Positions 1 to 7,199 of a stretch of DNA of 21,970 nucleotides are shown one piece after another. The position numbers and the translations under genes were made by a program. The stretch is from CAZBQG01 sp964493945 (GTDB taxonomy: Bacteria; Pseudomonadota; Alphaproteobacteria; Rhodospirillales; UBA2165). The stretch spans positions 1-21,970 of the forward strand of contig CAZBQG010000039.1 in NCBI GenBank assembly GCA_964493945.1. Direction: 5' to 3'. The notes under the pieces were generated by a model. The model saw only the letters and a program-made list of their open reading frames with translations. It had not been told where the DNA came from and made no database searches. Positions within the stretch are counted from its first letter, which is position 1, and each line of letters opens with the position of its first letter.

Positions 1-21
1 ACTAGCGTATTTTCCGGCCAA

Positions 22-1028
22 ATGCGGTCAACATGGTTTTGGTCTCTTTGTATTTTACTTCTGCTGGGCTCTGCCGGGGCGGGGTTCGTGGCATTTATGG
101 TGAGTATGCCTTCCAGCTCCCATTCCGGCCCGCTATCCAATCTCAGTGAAACGGAAACGGAAATCCGCAAAAATGTCCGGCGCCATGCGAGTAATCTGGC
201 CGGGGATATCGGCCCCCGCAACCAAACCAATCCTGGCAGTCTGGCCCGCACCGAGGCCTATCTGGATAAGTCTTTTAAAGCGCTCGGATACAAGGTGCGG
301 CGCCAGACTTATAAGGTGGCCGGCCAATTGGCCGCCAATATCATTGCCGAAAAGAAAGGCACTACCGACCCCGGCCAAATTGTCATCCTGGGCGCCCATT
401 ACGATAGCGTACCCAAGAGCCCGGGCGCCGATGACAATGCCAGCGGCGTCGCCGCCATGTTGGAACTGGCAAGGCTTCTGTGCGAGCGCCCCTTGCGCCG
501 GACGCTGCGTTTCGCCGGCTTCGCCAACGAAGGAGCACCTTTTTTCAATATCGGCAAGATGGGCAGTCAATATCATGCAAAGCAGGCGGTGGAGGCGGGT
601 GAGATGATCCATGCCATGTTCTCCATCGAAACCATCGGCTATTTCGACCAGAGGCCCGGCAGCCAGGCCTACCCGGCGCCCTTTTCCTATTTCCATCCGG
701 ATCGGGGAAATTCATCGGGTTTATCGGCAATCTGGCGTCGCACGCCCTGGTCAGGTCTTCTATTGCCGCCTTCCGGGGTGCGGCGCGTTTTCCTTCCGAA
801 GGGGTGGCGGCGCCGGCCTTCATTCCGGGCGTCTCTTGGTCGGATCATGCCTCTTTCTGGAAATACGGCATCCCCGCCGTGATGATCACCGACACCGCCC
901 CCTTCCGCAATCCCCACTATCACCGTCCCAGCGACAGGCCGGACAAGCTGGATTACGCTTCAATTGCCCGCATCGTCCGTGGGCTTGAACAGGTCGTCTT
1001 GCAGGCCGCCGGCGGTGAACAGCGGTAA
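22..1028 (+). pseudogene. M28-family zinc peptidase, membrane-anchored, frameshifted
   Basis: This looks like a zinc-dependent aminopeptidase-type hydrolase of the M28 family. A hydrophobic segment at residues 6-26 would be a membrane anchor or signal. Metal-site motifs are visible: GAHYDS (H126), GADDNASG (D137) and a Glu at E170. From about base 711 the reading frame shifts: the first frame runs on to a stop at 880-882 as unrelated sequence, while family-like sequence (WSDHASFW, then NPHYHRPSD with the last zinc-binding His) continues in another frame to a stop at 1026-1028. Adding one T to the short T run at 711-712 restores a continuous protein of about 335 residues. After E170 the expected second Glu of the family's NEEPPFF motif is Gly (NEGAPFF). 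The frame is open back to base 1, so the true start could lie outside the window. The family call is firm; whether the break is real or a sequencing error is unknown. Confidence 0.8.
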
Positions 1029-3140
1029 TTCATTGGATGGCGCTTCAGAGTTGGCGCTGGTCAGGCTCAGCCACTGGGCTTCATCCAGAACCGTGACCCC
1101 AAGTTCGGCGGCCTTTTTCGCCTTGGAGCCGGGCTTGCCGCCAACCACCAGATAATGGGTCTTTTTGGACACCGATCCCGCCACCTTGGCGCCCAGCGCC
1201 TCGGCCCGGGCTTTGGCTTCGTCCCGGGTGAGGCTTTCCAAGCTGCCGGTAAAGGCCACGGTCTTGCCGGTAATGGGGGACGTGCCGGCGGCGGGGGCCT
1301 TGAATTCCGCCACCTCAAGCTGGCTGGACAAGTCTTCTACTGCCTCCCGGTTATGGGGCTCTGCGAAAAAGGCAATCAGATCGGTGCCCACCGAGGGTCC
1401 GATCCCGTCCATATCCATAAGATCGGCATGGGCCTCACTCTCCGGATTGACCGCTTCGTCCATCTGAGCGCGGAGCCGGGCGAGAGACCCATATTGTTTG
1501 GCCAAGAGTCTGGCATTGGCCGAACCTATGCGGCGGATGCCCAGCGCAAAAATGAAACGGTCCAGGGTTATGGCCCGCCGCTCCTCAATGGCGGCAAGCA
1601 GGTTTTCAACCGATTTCTCCCCCCAGCCTTCGCGCGCTTCGATCTCCTCCTTGCGGTCTTGCAGCTTGAAAATATCTGCGGGCGTCAGGACCAGCCCTTC
1701 GGCCTGGAAATCCTCCATATGTTTGGCGCCCAGGCCTTCGATATCGAAAGCCCCCCTGGAAACGAAATGCTTTAGCCGCTCGATGATCTGGGCCGGGCAG
1801 ACGAAGCCGCCGGTGCAGCGCCTCGCCACCTCGCCTTCCACCCGTACCGCAAGTGATCCGCATTCCGGGCAGGTCCGGGGCATAGTGAAGGGAGAAGAGG
1901 GCAAGGGGCGCTTCTCCATCACCACCCCGACGATCTGGGGGATGACGTCGCCGGCCCGCTGGATAATCACCCAATCGCCTTCGCGAACATCCTTGCGGGC
2001 GATTTCATCTTCGTTATGGAGCGTCGCCCGGGACACCATAACACCGCCGACATGCACAGGATCAAGCCTGGCAACCGGCGTCAGCGAGCCCGTTCGTCCC
2101 ACTTGGATTTCGATTTTATCCAGCCGGGTCATAACCTTTTCGGCCGGGAATTTATGGGCAATGGCCCAGCGGGGCGCGCGGCCGGCCTGGCCCAGCCGTT
2201 CCTGCAAATCAAGGCGGTTGACCTTATAGACCACGCCGTCGATATCGTAGTTCAGGCGTTCGCGCCTCGCCAGAATATCGCCATACACCGCTTCCATGTC
2301 GGCCAAATCATGACACAAACGATGCTCCGGATTGATGGTCAGGCCCCAGGCCCGGAGCCGTTCCAGAAACTCCCACTGGCTTTTGGCGATGGGCTCGCTG
2401 ATCTCGCCAAAGGCATAGGCGAAAAACTTCAAGCTCCGTCTGGAAGTGACCGTACTATCCAACTGGCGGAGTGATCCGGCCGCCGCATTGCGCGGATTGG
2501 CGAAGGGCTTGGCTTCCGCTTTTACCTGGGTCCGGTTGAGAGCTTGGAAATCGGTTTTGGTCATGAATACTTCGCCGCGCACCTCCAGGATGGCGGGCGA
2601 GGTGCCCATCAGGCGCTGGGGGATATCTTCCATGGTGGCCAGATTGGCGGTTACATCCTCGCCCGTGGCGCCGTCACCGCGTGTCGCGCCTTGGATGAGT
2701 TCACCTTGTTCATAGCGGAGCGATACCGAAAGTCCATCGATCTTGGGTTCGGCCACCATATCCAAAGGCAGGCTCGGATCATCCCGCCATTCCTTCAGGA
2801 ATCGCCTGACGCTGTCGGAAAAATCGGCCAGATCCTCCGGTCCAAAGGCATTGCCCAGCGACAACATAGGCCGGGCATGGGTGATTTTGCTAAACCCCGC
2901 CGCAGGCGCCGCGCCCACCTTCTCGGACGGGCTGTCGTCGCGGCTGATTTTGTGCAAATGCTCCAGGCGGATATTCCGCCGTTTCAGCGCGTCATAGGCC
3001 TCATCGGAAATTTCCGGCGCGTCGTTCTGATGGTAGGCCAGATCATGGCGGGCGATTTCTTCGGCCAGGGCTTTCAGCTCCGCTCCGGCCTCCAGCGGCG
3101 TCAGCTCCTCGACCGGTTTGTCTCTCAGGCCGCCGTTCAC
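960..3140 (-). CDS. ligA: NAD+-dependent DNA ligase LigA
   Basis: LigA seals nicks between Okazaki fragments and after repair, using NAD+. The 726 residues are slightly longer than usual. Seen in order: the N-terminal Ia/adenylation region with the KIDG motif (K133 is the AMP-accepting lysine), an OB fold near 325-410, a four-cysteine zinc finger (C424, C427, C442, C448), helix-hairpin-helix repeats around 460-600, and a C-terminal BRCT domain at about 622-695. A tail of about 30 residues follows and contains ELPLF (704-708) and QDDLF (714-718), which resemble sliding-clamp-binding peptides. The start is GTG and its first bases overlap the recN stop (GTGA, 3137-3140), so translation is probably coupled to recN. 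The 3' end overlaps the converging peptidase pseudogene by 69 bases. Confidence 0.97.
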   Translation of the reverse strand: MNGGLRDKPVEELTPLEAGAELKALAEEIARHDLAYHQNDAPEISDEAYDALKRRNIRLEHLHKISRDDSPSEKVGAAPAAGFSKITHARPMLSLGNAFGPEDLADFSDSVRRFLKEWRDDPSLPLDMVAEPKIDGLSVSLRYEQGELIQGATRGDGATGEDVTANLATMEDIPQRLMGTSPAILEVRGEVFMTKTDFQALNRTQVKAEAKPFANPRNAAAGSLRQLDSTVTSRRSLKFFAYAFGEISEPIAKSQWEFLERLRAWGLTINPEHRLCHDLADMEAVYGDILARRERLNYDIDGVVYKVNRLDLQERLGQAGRAPRWAIAHKFPAEKVMTRLDKIEIQVGRTGSLTPVARLDPVHVGGVMVSRATLHNEDEIARKDVREGDWVIIQRAGDVIPQIVGVVMEKRPLPSSPFTMPRTCPECGSLAVRVEGEVARRCTGGFVCPAQIIERLKHFVSRGAFDIEGLGAKHMEDFQAEGLVLTPADIFKLQDRKEEIEAREGWGEKSVENLLAAIEERRAITLDRFIFALGIRRIGSANARLLAKQYGSLARLRAQMDEAVNPESEAHADLMDMDGIGPSVGTDLIAFFAEPHNREAVEDLSSQLEVAEFKAPAAGTSPITGKTVAFTGSLESLTRDEAKARAEALGAKVAGSVSKKTHYLVVGGKPGSKAKKAAELGVTVLDEAQWLSLTSANSEAPSNELPLFTAGGLQDDLFKPTDDAGN

Positions 3141-4807
3141 GCCTGCCCGCCCTGCAAAAGACTGTCGGCGGCGGAGCGGGCCTCATCGGTGACCTGTTCG
3201 CCGGCCAGCATGCGGGCCAGCTCTTCGCGCCGGGCAGGCAGGTCCAGGCAATCGACGCTGGTATGTGTGGCGCCCTTGACGGCGGATTTGCTCACCCGCA
3301 AATGATCCTGAGCGCGGGCCGCCACCTGTGGGGAATGGGTGACCACCAGCACCTGATGGCGCTTGGCCAAAAGGAAAAGCCTGTCGCCGACGGCGGCGGC
3401 GGCGGCACCGCCCACGCCCGTATCCACCTCATCGAAGATGATCGTCGAGGCCGGCGCCACATCGGCCAGGGCCACTTTGAGGGCCAATAAAATTCGCGCC
3501 AATTCGCCGCCGGACGCCACCTTGCCCAGGGGCCCCATGGGCGTGTCGGGGTTGGTGCGCACCTGAAAGCTGATCCGCTCCATGCCGTTCCGGCTCCAGT
3601 CTTTTTCATCCAGCGGGGTCAATAAGGTCTCCAAAACCGCTTTTTCCAGCCTGAGCGGCACCAATTCCTCATTGACGGCTTTGTCCAGACGCTTGGCGGC
3701 GGCCTTGCGGGCCGTACTTAGGGCATGGGCGGCCTTCTCATAGGCACTCCTGGCCTCCCCTTCCTCCCGGGCCAGCACATCCAGCGAGGCACCATCATCG
3801 GTCAGGGCATCGCATTGGGCCCGCAGGCGGTCCAGCACGGCATTTAGCTGATCCACCTCGGTGCCATGTTTGCGGGCCAGGGCGCGGAGCGCGAACAGGC
3901 GTTCCTCGATCTCGCCCAGCTGGTCAGGGTCAAGATCGACGCCACCGGCGGTTTCCTGAATGCTGGCCAGGGCCTCGTCTGCTTCCAGCACGGCGCGTTC
4001 CAGGGCTTGCATGGCGGGAGCAAAAAGACCGGCAGCCTTATCCGAGGCAGGCGTCAGGCGTTGCAGGGCGGCCCTGAGCGCGCCTTCCACACCCTTTCCG
4101 CTGTTTAGCTCCGCCAAGGCACCGTTGAGGGCCTCCATGAACTGTACGCCATGCATCATGGCCGTGCGCTGACCCGCCAGTAGGGCTTCCTCGCCGGGCT
4201 GGGGGCCGATTTCGGTCAATTCCGCCAGCGCATGGCGCAGATATTCCTCATCGCCCCTGGCCTGTTCCAGGGCCTCCCGGGCCAGACGGTGGGCCTCCGC
4301 CGCCTGGCGCCAGGCACCATAAGCCGATGCCACCTTGCCCACCCTGGTACTTAATTCCCCATGGGCGTCCAGCAGGGCGCCATGGGTGGCCGGATTAAGC
4401 AATCCATGGGCTTCGAACTGGCCATTGACCTCGACCAGCGCTTCGCCCAGGCGGCGCATGAGCGCCACACTGACAGGCTGATCATTAACATAAGCACGCG
4501 ACCGGCCATCCCCGCCCAATACCCGGCGGAGAACCAGGCCTTCAGTGTCATCCAAATCACTTTGGCGCAGGACTCCCATGGCCGGATGATCCGAAGCGAT
4601 CTCGAATTCGGCAGCCGCCGATGCCTGATCGGCGCTGGGTGGCAGAAGGGCGCTGTCGGCCCTGACCCCGATGGCCAGGCCCAGCGCATCCAGCAGTATC
4701 GACTTGCCCGATCCGGTTTCGCCTGTCAAGGCGCAAAGGCCCGGCTGGAATCCCAGATCCAGGCGCTCGATCAAGACCAGATTGCGGATGGACAGGGAAC
4801 GAAGCAT
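3137..4807 (-). CDS. recN: DNA repair ATPase RecN
   Basis: RecN is an SMC-like cytoplasmic ATPase that acts early in recombinational repair of double-strand breaks. The 556 residues match the family length. Walker A is GETGSGKS at 29-36, the ABC signature ASGGE is at 431-435, Walker B (IIFDEVD) is at 456-462 and the switch histidine motif VTHSPQVAA follows at 489-497. The centre, about 155-380, is Ala/Glu/Leu-rich as expected for the coiled-coil arm. The ATG start at 4805-4807 gives the usual N-terminus (MLRSLSIRNLVLIE). It follows bamD by 35 bases and overlaps ligA by 4, so the three genes probably share a transcript. No strong ribosome binding site and no LexA box was recognised just upstream. 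Confidence 0.97.
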   Translation of the reverse strand: MLRSLSIRNLVLIERLDLGFQPGLCALTGETGSGKSILLDALGLAIGVRADSALLPPSADQASAAAEFEIASDHPAMGVLRQSDLDDTEGLVLRRVLGGDGRSRAYVNDQPVSVALMRRLGEALVEVNGQFEAHGLLNPATHGALLDAHGELSTRVGKVASAYGAWRQAAEAHRLAREALEQARGDEEYLRHALAELTEIGPQPGEEALLAGQRTAMMHGVQFMEALNGALAELNSGKGVEGALRAALQRLTPASDKAAGLFAPAMQALERAVLEADEALASIQETAGGVDLDPDQLGEIEERLFALRALARKHGTEVDQLNAVLDRLRAQCDALTDDGASLDVLAREEGEARSAYEKAAHALSTARKAAAKRLDKAVNEELVPLRLEKAVLETLLTPLDEKDWSRNGMERISFQVRTNPDTPMGPLGKVASGGELARILLALKVALADVAPASTIIFDEVDTGVGGAAAAAVGDRLFLLAKRHQVLVVTHSPQVAARAQDHLRVSKSAVKGATHTSVDCLDLPARREELARMLAGEQVTDEARSAADSLLQGGQA

Positions 4808-4842
4808 TTATCCGACCGGGCCCCCGGCCATCAGAAGGAACA

Positions 4843-5829
4843 TCAGAAAGGCCAATACCAAGGCTTTTCCTCTTTTGCCTTGGCAACCGAGGGGGTGCTC
4901 ACTGGTTTGGCTTTTTGCTCATCACCATCGCCAAAGGGCCAATACCACGGGGGGGCCTTGGCTCTTATCTTTTGGCGGGGGGGCGGGCGGAAATTTACCT
5001 TCGGGTCATCGGCGAAGGGCCAGTACCAGGGAGGGTTTTCATTTTTTTTGCGAAAGGATTTTCTTTCGACAATTTCGAAACTGTCGATATACCATTCGCT
5101 GCCCGGGAAATTGTGACCCAGGACGGCCGCCGATTTTTTGGCTTCATCTTCAATGCCCAATGCCAGATAAGCCTCGGTCAGGCGGTGCAGTGCTTCCGGA
5201 ACATGGGTGGTGGTCTGGAACTTGTCGACCACCGACTTGAAGCGGTTGATGGCCGCCAGATATTGCCCACGCCTCAGATAATAGCGCCCGATATGCATCT
5301 CCTTGCCGGCCAGGTGATCGCGCGAAAGATCGACCTTGAGCTTGGCGTCCAGGGTATATTTGCTATCCGGGAAACGGCGTACCAGATCCCGCAGGGCCTT
5401 GAAGGCAAGCTCGGTTATTTTCTGATCCCGCCCCACATCGGTGATCTGTTCGTAATAGGAAAGCGCCCTCAGATAATAGGCGTATGGAACATCGGGATTG
5501 GACGGGTGAAGCTGGATGAACCGGTCAAGGGCGACCAGAGCCTCAGCATAATCGTTGCGCCGGTAATAGCTGTAGGCACCCATCAATTGGGCCTTTGTCG
5601 CCCAGACCGAATAGGGATGCTGGCGTTCCACTTCGCCGAAGGCCTCGGCGGCATTCAGATATTCACCCTGGTTAAGCTGGTCCAGGGCCGAATTGTAAAT
5701 ATTGGCCACGGTCCGCTCTACATATTCCTTCTTGCCCTCGGCGCAGGCGCCAAGAAAAAGGATGAGCACGCCCAAGGCGAGCTCACGGGCTCCACCCTTC
5801 CATCTGCTCCTATGGTCAGCCGATTTCAT
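4843..5829 (-). CDS. bamD: Outer membrane assembly lipoprotein BamD (ComL/YfiO family)
   Basis: BamD is the essential lipoprotein of the BAM complex, which inserts beta-barrel proteins into the outer membrane. From the chosen ATG (5827-5829) the protein has 328 residues: a lipoprotein signal ending in a lipobox (LGAC, lipidated Cys at 29), then TPR-like helical repeats with typical BamD sequence (YNSALDQLNQGEYLNAAEAF, and later FPDSKY). The frame is open to an ATG at 5911-5913, but that start would give a non-signal-like N-terminus and lies upstream of the likely promoter. The chosen start has GGAG ten bases before it. The C-terminal tail beyond the TPR region is unusual: PWYWPF occurs three times (267-272, 294-299, 323-328), the last copy ending the protein. 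It is the first gene of the bamD-recN-ligA unit. Confidence 0.93.
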   Translation of the reverse strand: MKSADHRSRWKGGARELALGVLILFLGACAEGKKEYVERTVANIYNSALDQLNQGEYLNAAEAFGEVERQHPYSVWATKAQLMGAYSYYRRNDYAEALVALDRFIQLHPSNPDVPYAYYLRALSYYEQITDVGRDQKITELAFKALRDLVRRFPDSKYTLDAKLKVDLSRDHLAGKEMHIGRYYLRRGQYLAAINRFKSVVDKFQTTTHVPEALHRLTEAYLALGIEDEAKKSAAVLGHNFPGSEWYIDSFEIVERKSFRKKNENPPWYWPFADDPKVNFRPPPRQKIRAKAPPWYWPFGDGDEQKAKPVSTPSVAKAKEEKPWYWPF

Positions 5830-5839
5830 ATCCAACAGG

Positions 5840-5843
5840 CTCC
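5840..5843 (-). promoter_or_regulatory. Ribosome binding site supporting the bamD start
   Basis: GGAG on the minus strand lies ten bases before the ATG at 5827-5829. It favours that start, which leads directly into a lipoprotein signal, over the ATG at 5911-5913. Confidence 0.45.
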
Positions 5844-5884
5844 AACCAAGGCCCGCGGAAAACATCACCGCCAGCCAGGACCGG

Positions 5885-5894
5885 GAATATAACA
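5885..5894 (-). promoter_or_regulatory. Possible extended -10 promoter element for bamD
   Basis: On the minus strand the bases read TGTTATATTC, which fits an extended -10 element (TG, one base, then TATATT). It is about 57 bases before the chosen bamD start and downstream of the lpxC terminator, where a promoter for bamD-recN-ligA is needed. I see no good -35 at 16-18 bases upstream, so this is a tentative call. Confidence 0.3.
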
Positions 5895-5948
5895 TGCCCT
5901 GGCCCGGTTGCATAATTTCAAGAGGTCAAAAAGCCGGGTTGGGGGCAT

Positions 5949-5974
5949 AAAAAAAGGCCCCTGAAACGGGGCCT
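5949..5974 (-). terminator. Intrinsic terminator after lpxC
   Basis: On the minus strand a 7-base-pair stem (AGGCCCC with GGGGCCT) and a 6-base loop (GTTTCA) are followed by a run of seven T. It begins 30 bases after the lpxC stop and separates the dcw/lpxC transcript from bamD-recN-ligA. Confidence 0.85.
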
Positions 5975-6003
5975 CGTTCCGCCGGATTTACGGGGAAACG
6001 CTC

Positions 6004-7065
6004 TTAGAGCGCCGCCGCCACGGTTGAGGTGCCCTGGGTACCCTTCTCAATAACCGGGGCAGGCTGGACGGATTGGGGGGGCTGGGCCTTCATTTCCGGA
6101 TTGGCTTCGCCCATCAGGGTCAGGCGCCAGGCATCGGGATCGGCGAACAAGGCGCGGACCAGCTGGTTGTTGATCCCATGGCCCGAACAGACGGCCTGAA
6201 ATTCACCCAAAATGGGCGCACCGGCCAGATAGAGATCACCCACCGCATCCAGCACTTTGTGGCGGACAAATTCGTCTTCGTAGCGCAACCCGTCTTCGTT
6301 AAGAATCTCGTCGCCGCTGACCACCACCGCATTATCGAGGGACCCGCCACGGGCAAGTCCGGCGGCGCGCAGTTTTTCCACATCCTCGGCGAAGCCAAAG
6401 GTGCGGGCGCGGGCAATTTCCTTTTTGAAGGTGCCATTGATCATGGTCACCGAGATGTCCTGACGGGCCACCGCCCGGCTGTCGAAATCGATTTCGAAGG
6501 TAAAGGAAGGCCGCTCAGCGGGCCGCAGTTCCGCCACGGCGCCGCCGTCCTTGATGCGAACCGGTTTAAGCACCTCAATGGCCCGCAAGGGCGCATCCTG
6601 TTCCACCGTGCCGGCGCATTCGATGAGGAAGACAAAGGGTTGGGCGCTGCCATCCATGATCGGCATTTCAGGCCCGTCCACTTCGATCACCGCATTGTCG
6701 ACACCGCATCCGTAAAGTGCGGCCATCAGATGTTCGACGGTTCTGATGGTGACGCCTTGATCATTGCCTAGCGTCGTGCACATGGTAGTGGCGACAACCT
6801 TGTCCCACCGGGCCCGGATTTCGCACTTGTCCCGGGAGACATCCGTACGCCGGAAAAGGATGCCTTCATCCTTTTCCCCCGGGGCCAGGGTTATGGATAC
6901 GGTAGCGCCGGAATGAAGCGCAATGCCGGCACAGTTAACCGGGCGGACCAACGTCTTTTGTTTGCGGACATTTTGCATCATGCCCGCGTCCAAAGTCAGC
7001 GGTGAATGTTCCATGTCTCCCGTGATATCACCGGGTTTGACGGGTTGGTTTTCGATCAGGCCCAT
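6004..7065 (-). CDS. lpxC: UDP-3-O-acyl-N-acetylglucosamine deacetylase LpxC
   Basis: LpxC is the zinc deacetylase that commits UDP-GlcNAc derivatives to lipid A synthesis. The zinc ligands are visible: H112 in TVEHLMAA, and H269 and D273 in RHKVLDAVGDL. The catalytic histidine H296 is in SGHGINN, and E111 is the general base. The protein is 353 residues against about 305 for the E. coli enzyme. Some of the excess is N-terminal: the family start aligns near Met29/Met30, so the true start could be there, or at Met18 just after a GGGAG. The rest is a Pro/Gln-rich C-terminal tail (about 326-353) ending TVAAAL. It lies 134 bases after ftsZ and is followed by a strong terminator. The enzyme call is firm; the start is not. 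Confidence 0.95.
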   Translation of the reverse strand: MGLIENQPVKPGDITGDMEHSPLTLDAGMMQNVRKQKTLVRPVNCAGIALHSGATVSITLAPGEKDEGILFRRTDVSRDKCEIRARWDKVVATTMCTTLGNDQGVTIRTVEHLMAALYGCGVDNAVIEVDGPEMPIMDGSAQPFVFLIECAGTVEQDAPLRAIEVLKPVRIKDGGAVAELRPAERPSFTFEIDFDSRAVARQDISVTMINGTFKKEIARARTFGFAEDVEKLRAAGLARGGSLDNAVVVSGDEILNEDGLRYEDEFVRHKVLDAVGDLYLAGAPILGEFQAVCSGHGINNQLVRALFADPDAWRLTLMGEANPEMKAQPPQSVQPAPVIEKGTQGTSTVAAAL

Positions 7066-7155
7066 GGTTTAGGCGGTCCCTCATTAAGTTTGGCTGGTTT
7101 GCGCGCCAGATGGTTTGTCAGGACAGTGTTTACACACCCCCAAAACAGCACTCAA

Positions 7156-7185
7156 ATCAACAAATATTGCAAAATGTTACGTCAA
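7156..7185 (-). promoter_or_regulatory. Possible promoter before lpxC
   Basis: The 134-base ftsZ-lpxC gap (7066-7199) is AT-richer than its surroundings. On the minus strand it contains TTGACG (7180-7185) and, 18 bases on, GTTGAT (7156-7161), a weak match to a -10 box. A short inverted repeat, GTGT-TT-ACAC on the plus strand, lies nearby at about 7128-7137. An internal promoter for lpxC is plausible but not shown. Confidence 0.25.
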
Positions 7186-7199
7186 GCCCGGCCCATCCC

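Noticed and set aside
4915..5892. Plus-strand open frame of 325 codons opposite bamD
   Set aside because: It covers almost exactly the bamD region on the other strand; BamD is a clear family match and the plus-strand product is not recognisable.
7081..7100. CtrA-type TTAA half-site before lpxC
   Set aside because: Only one TTAA is present; the second half-site at the required spacing is missing.
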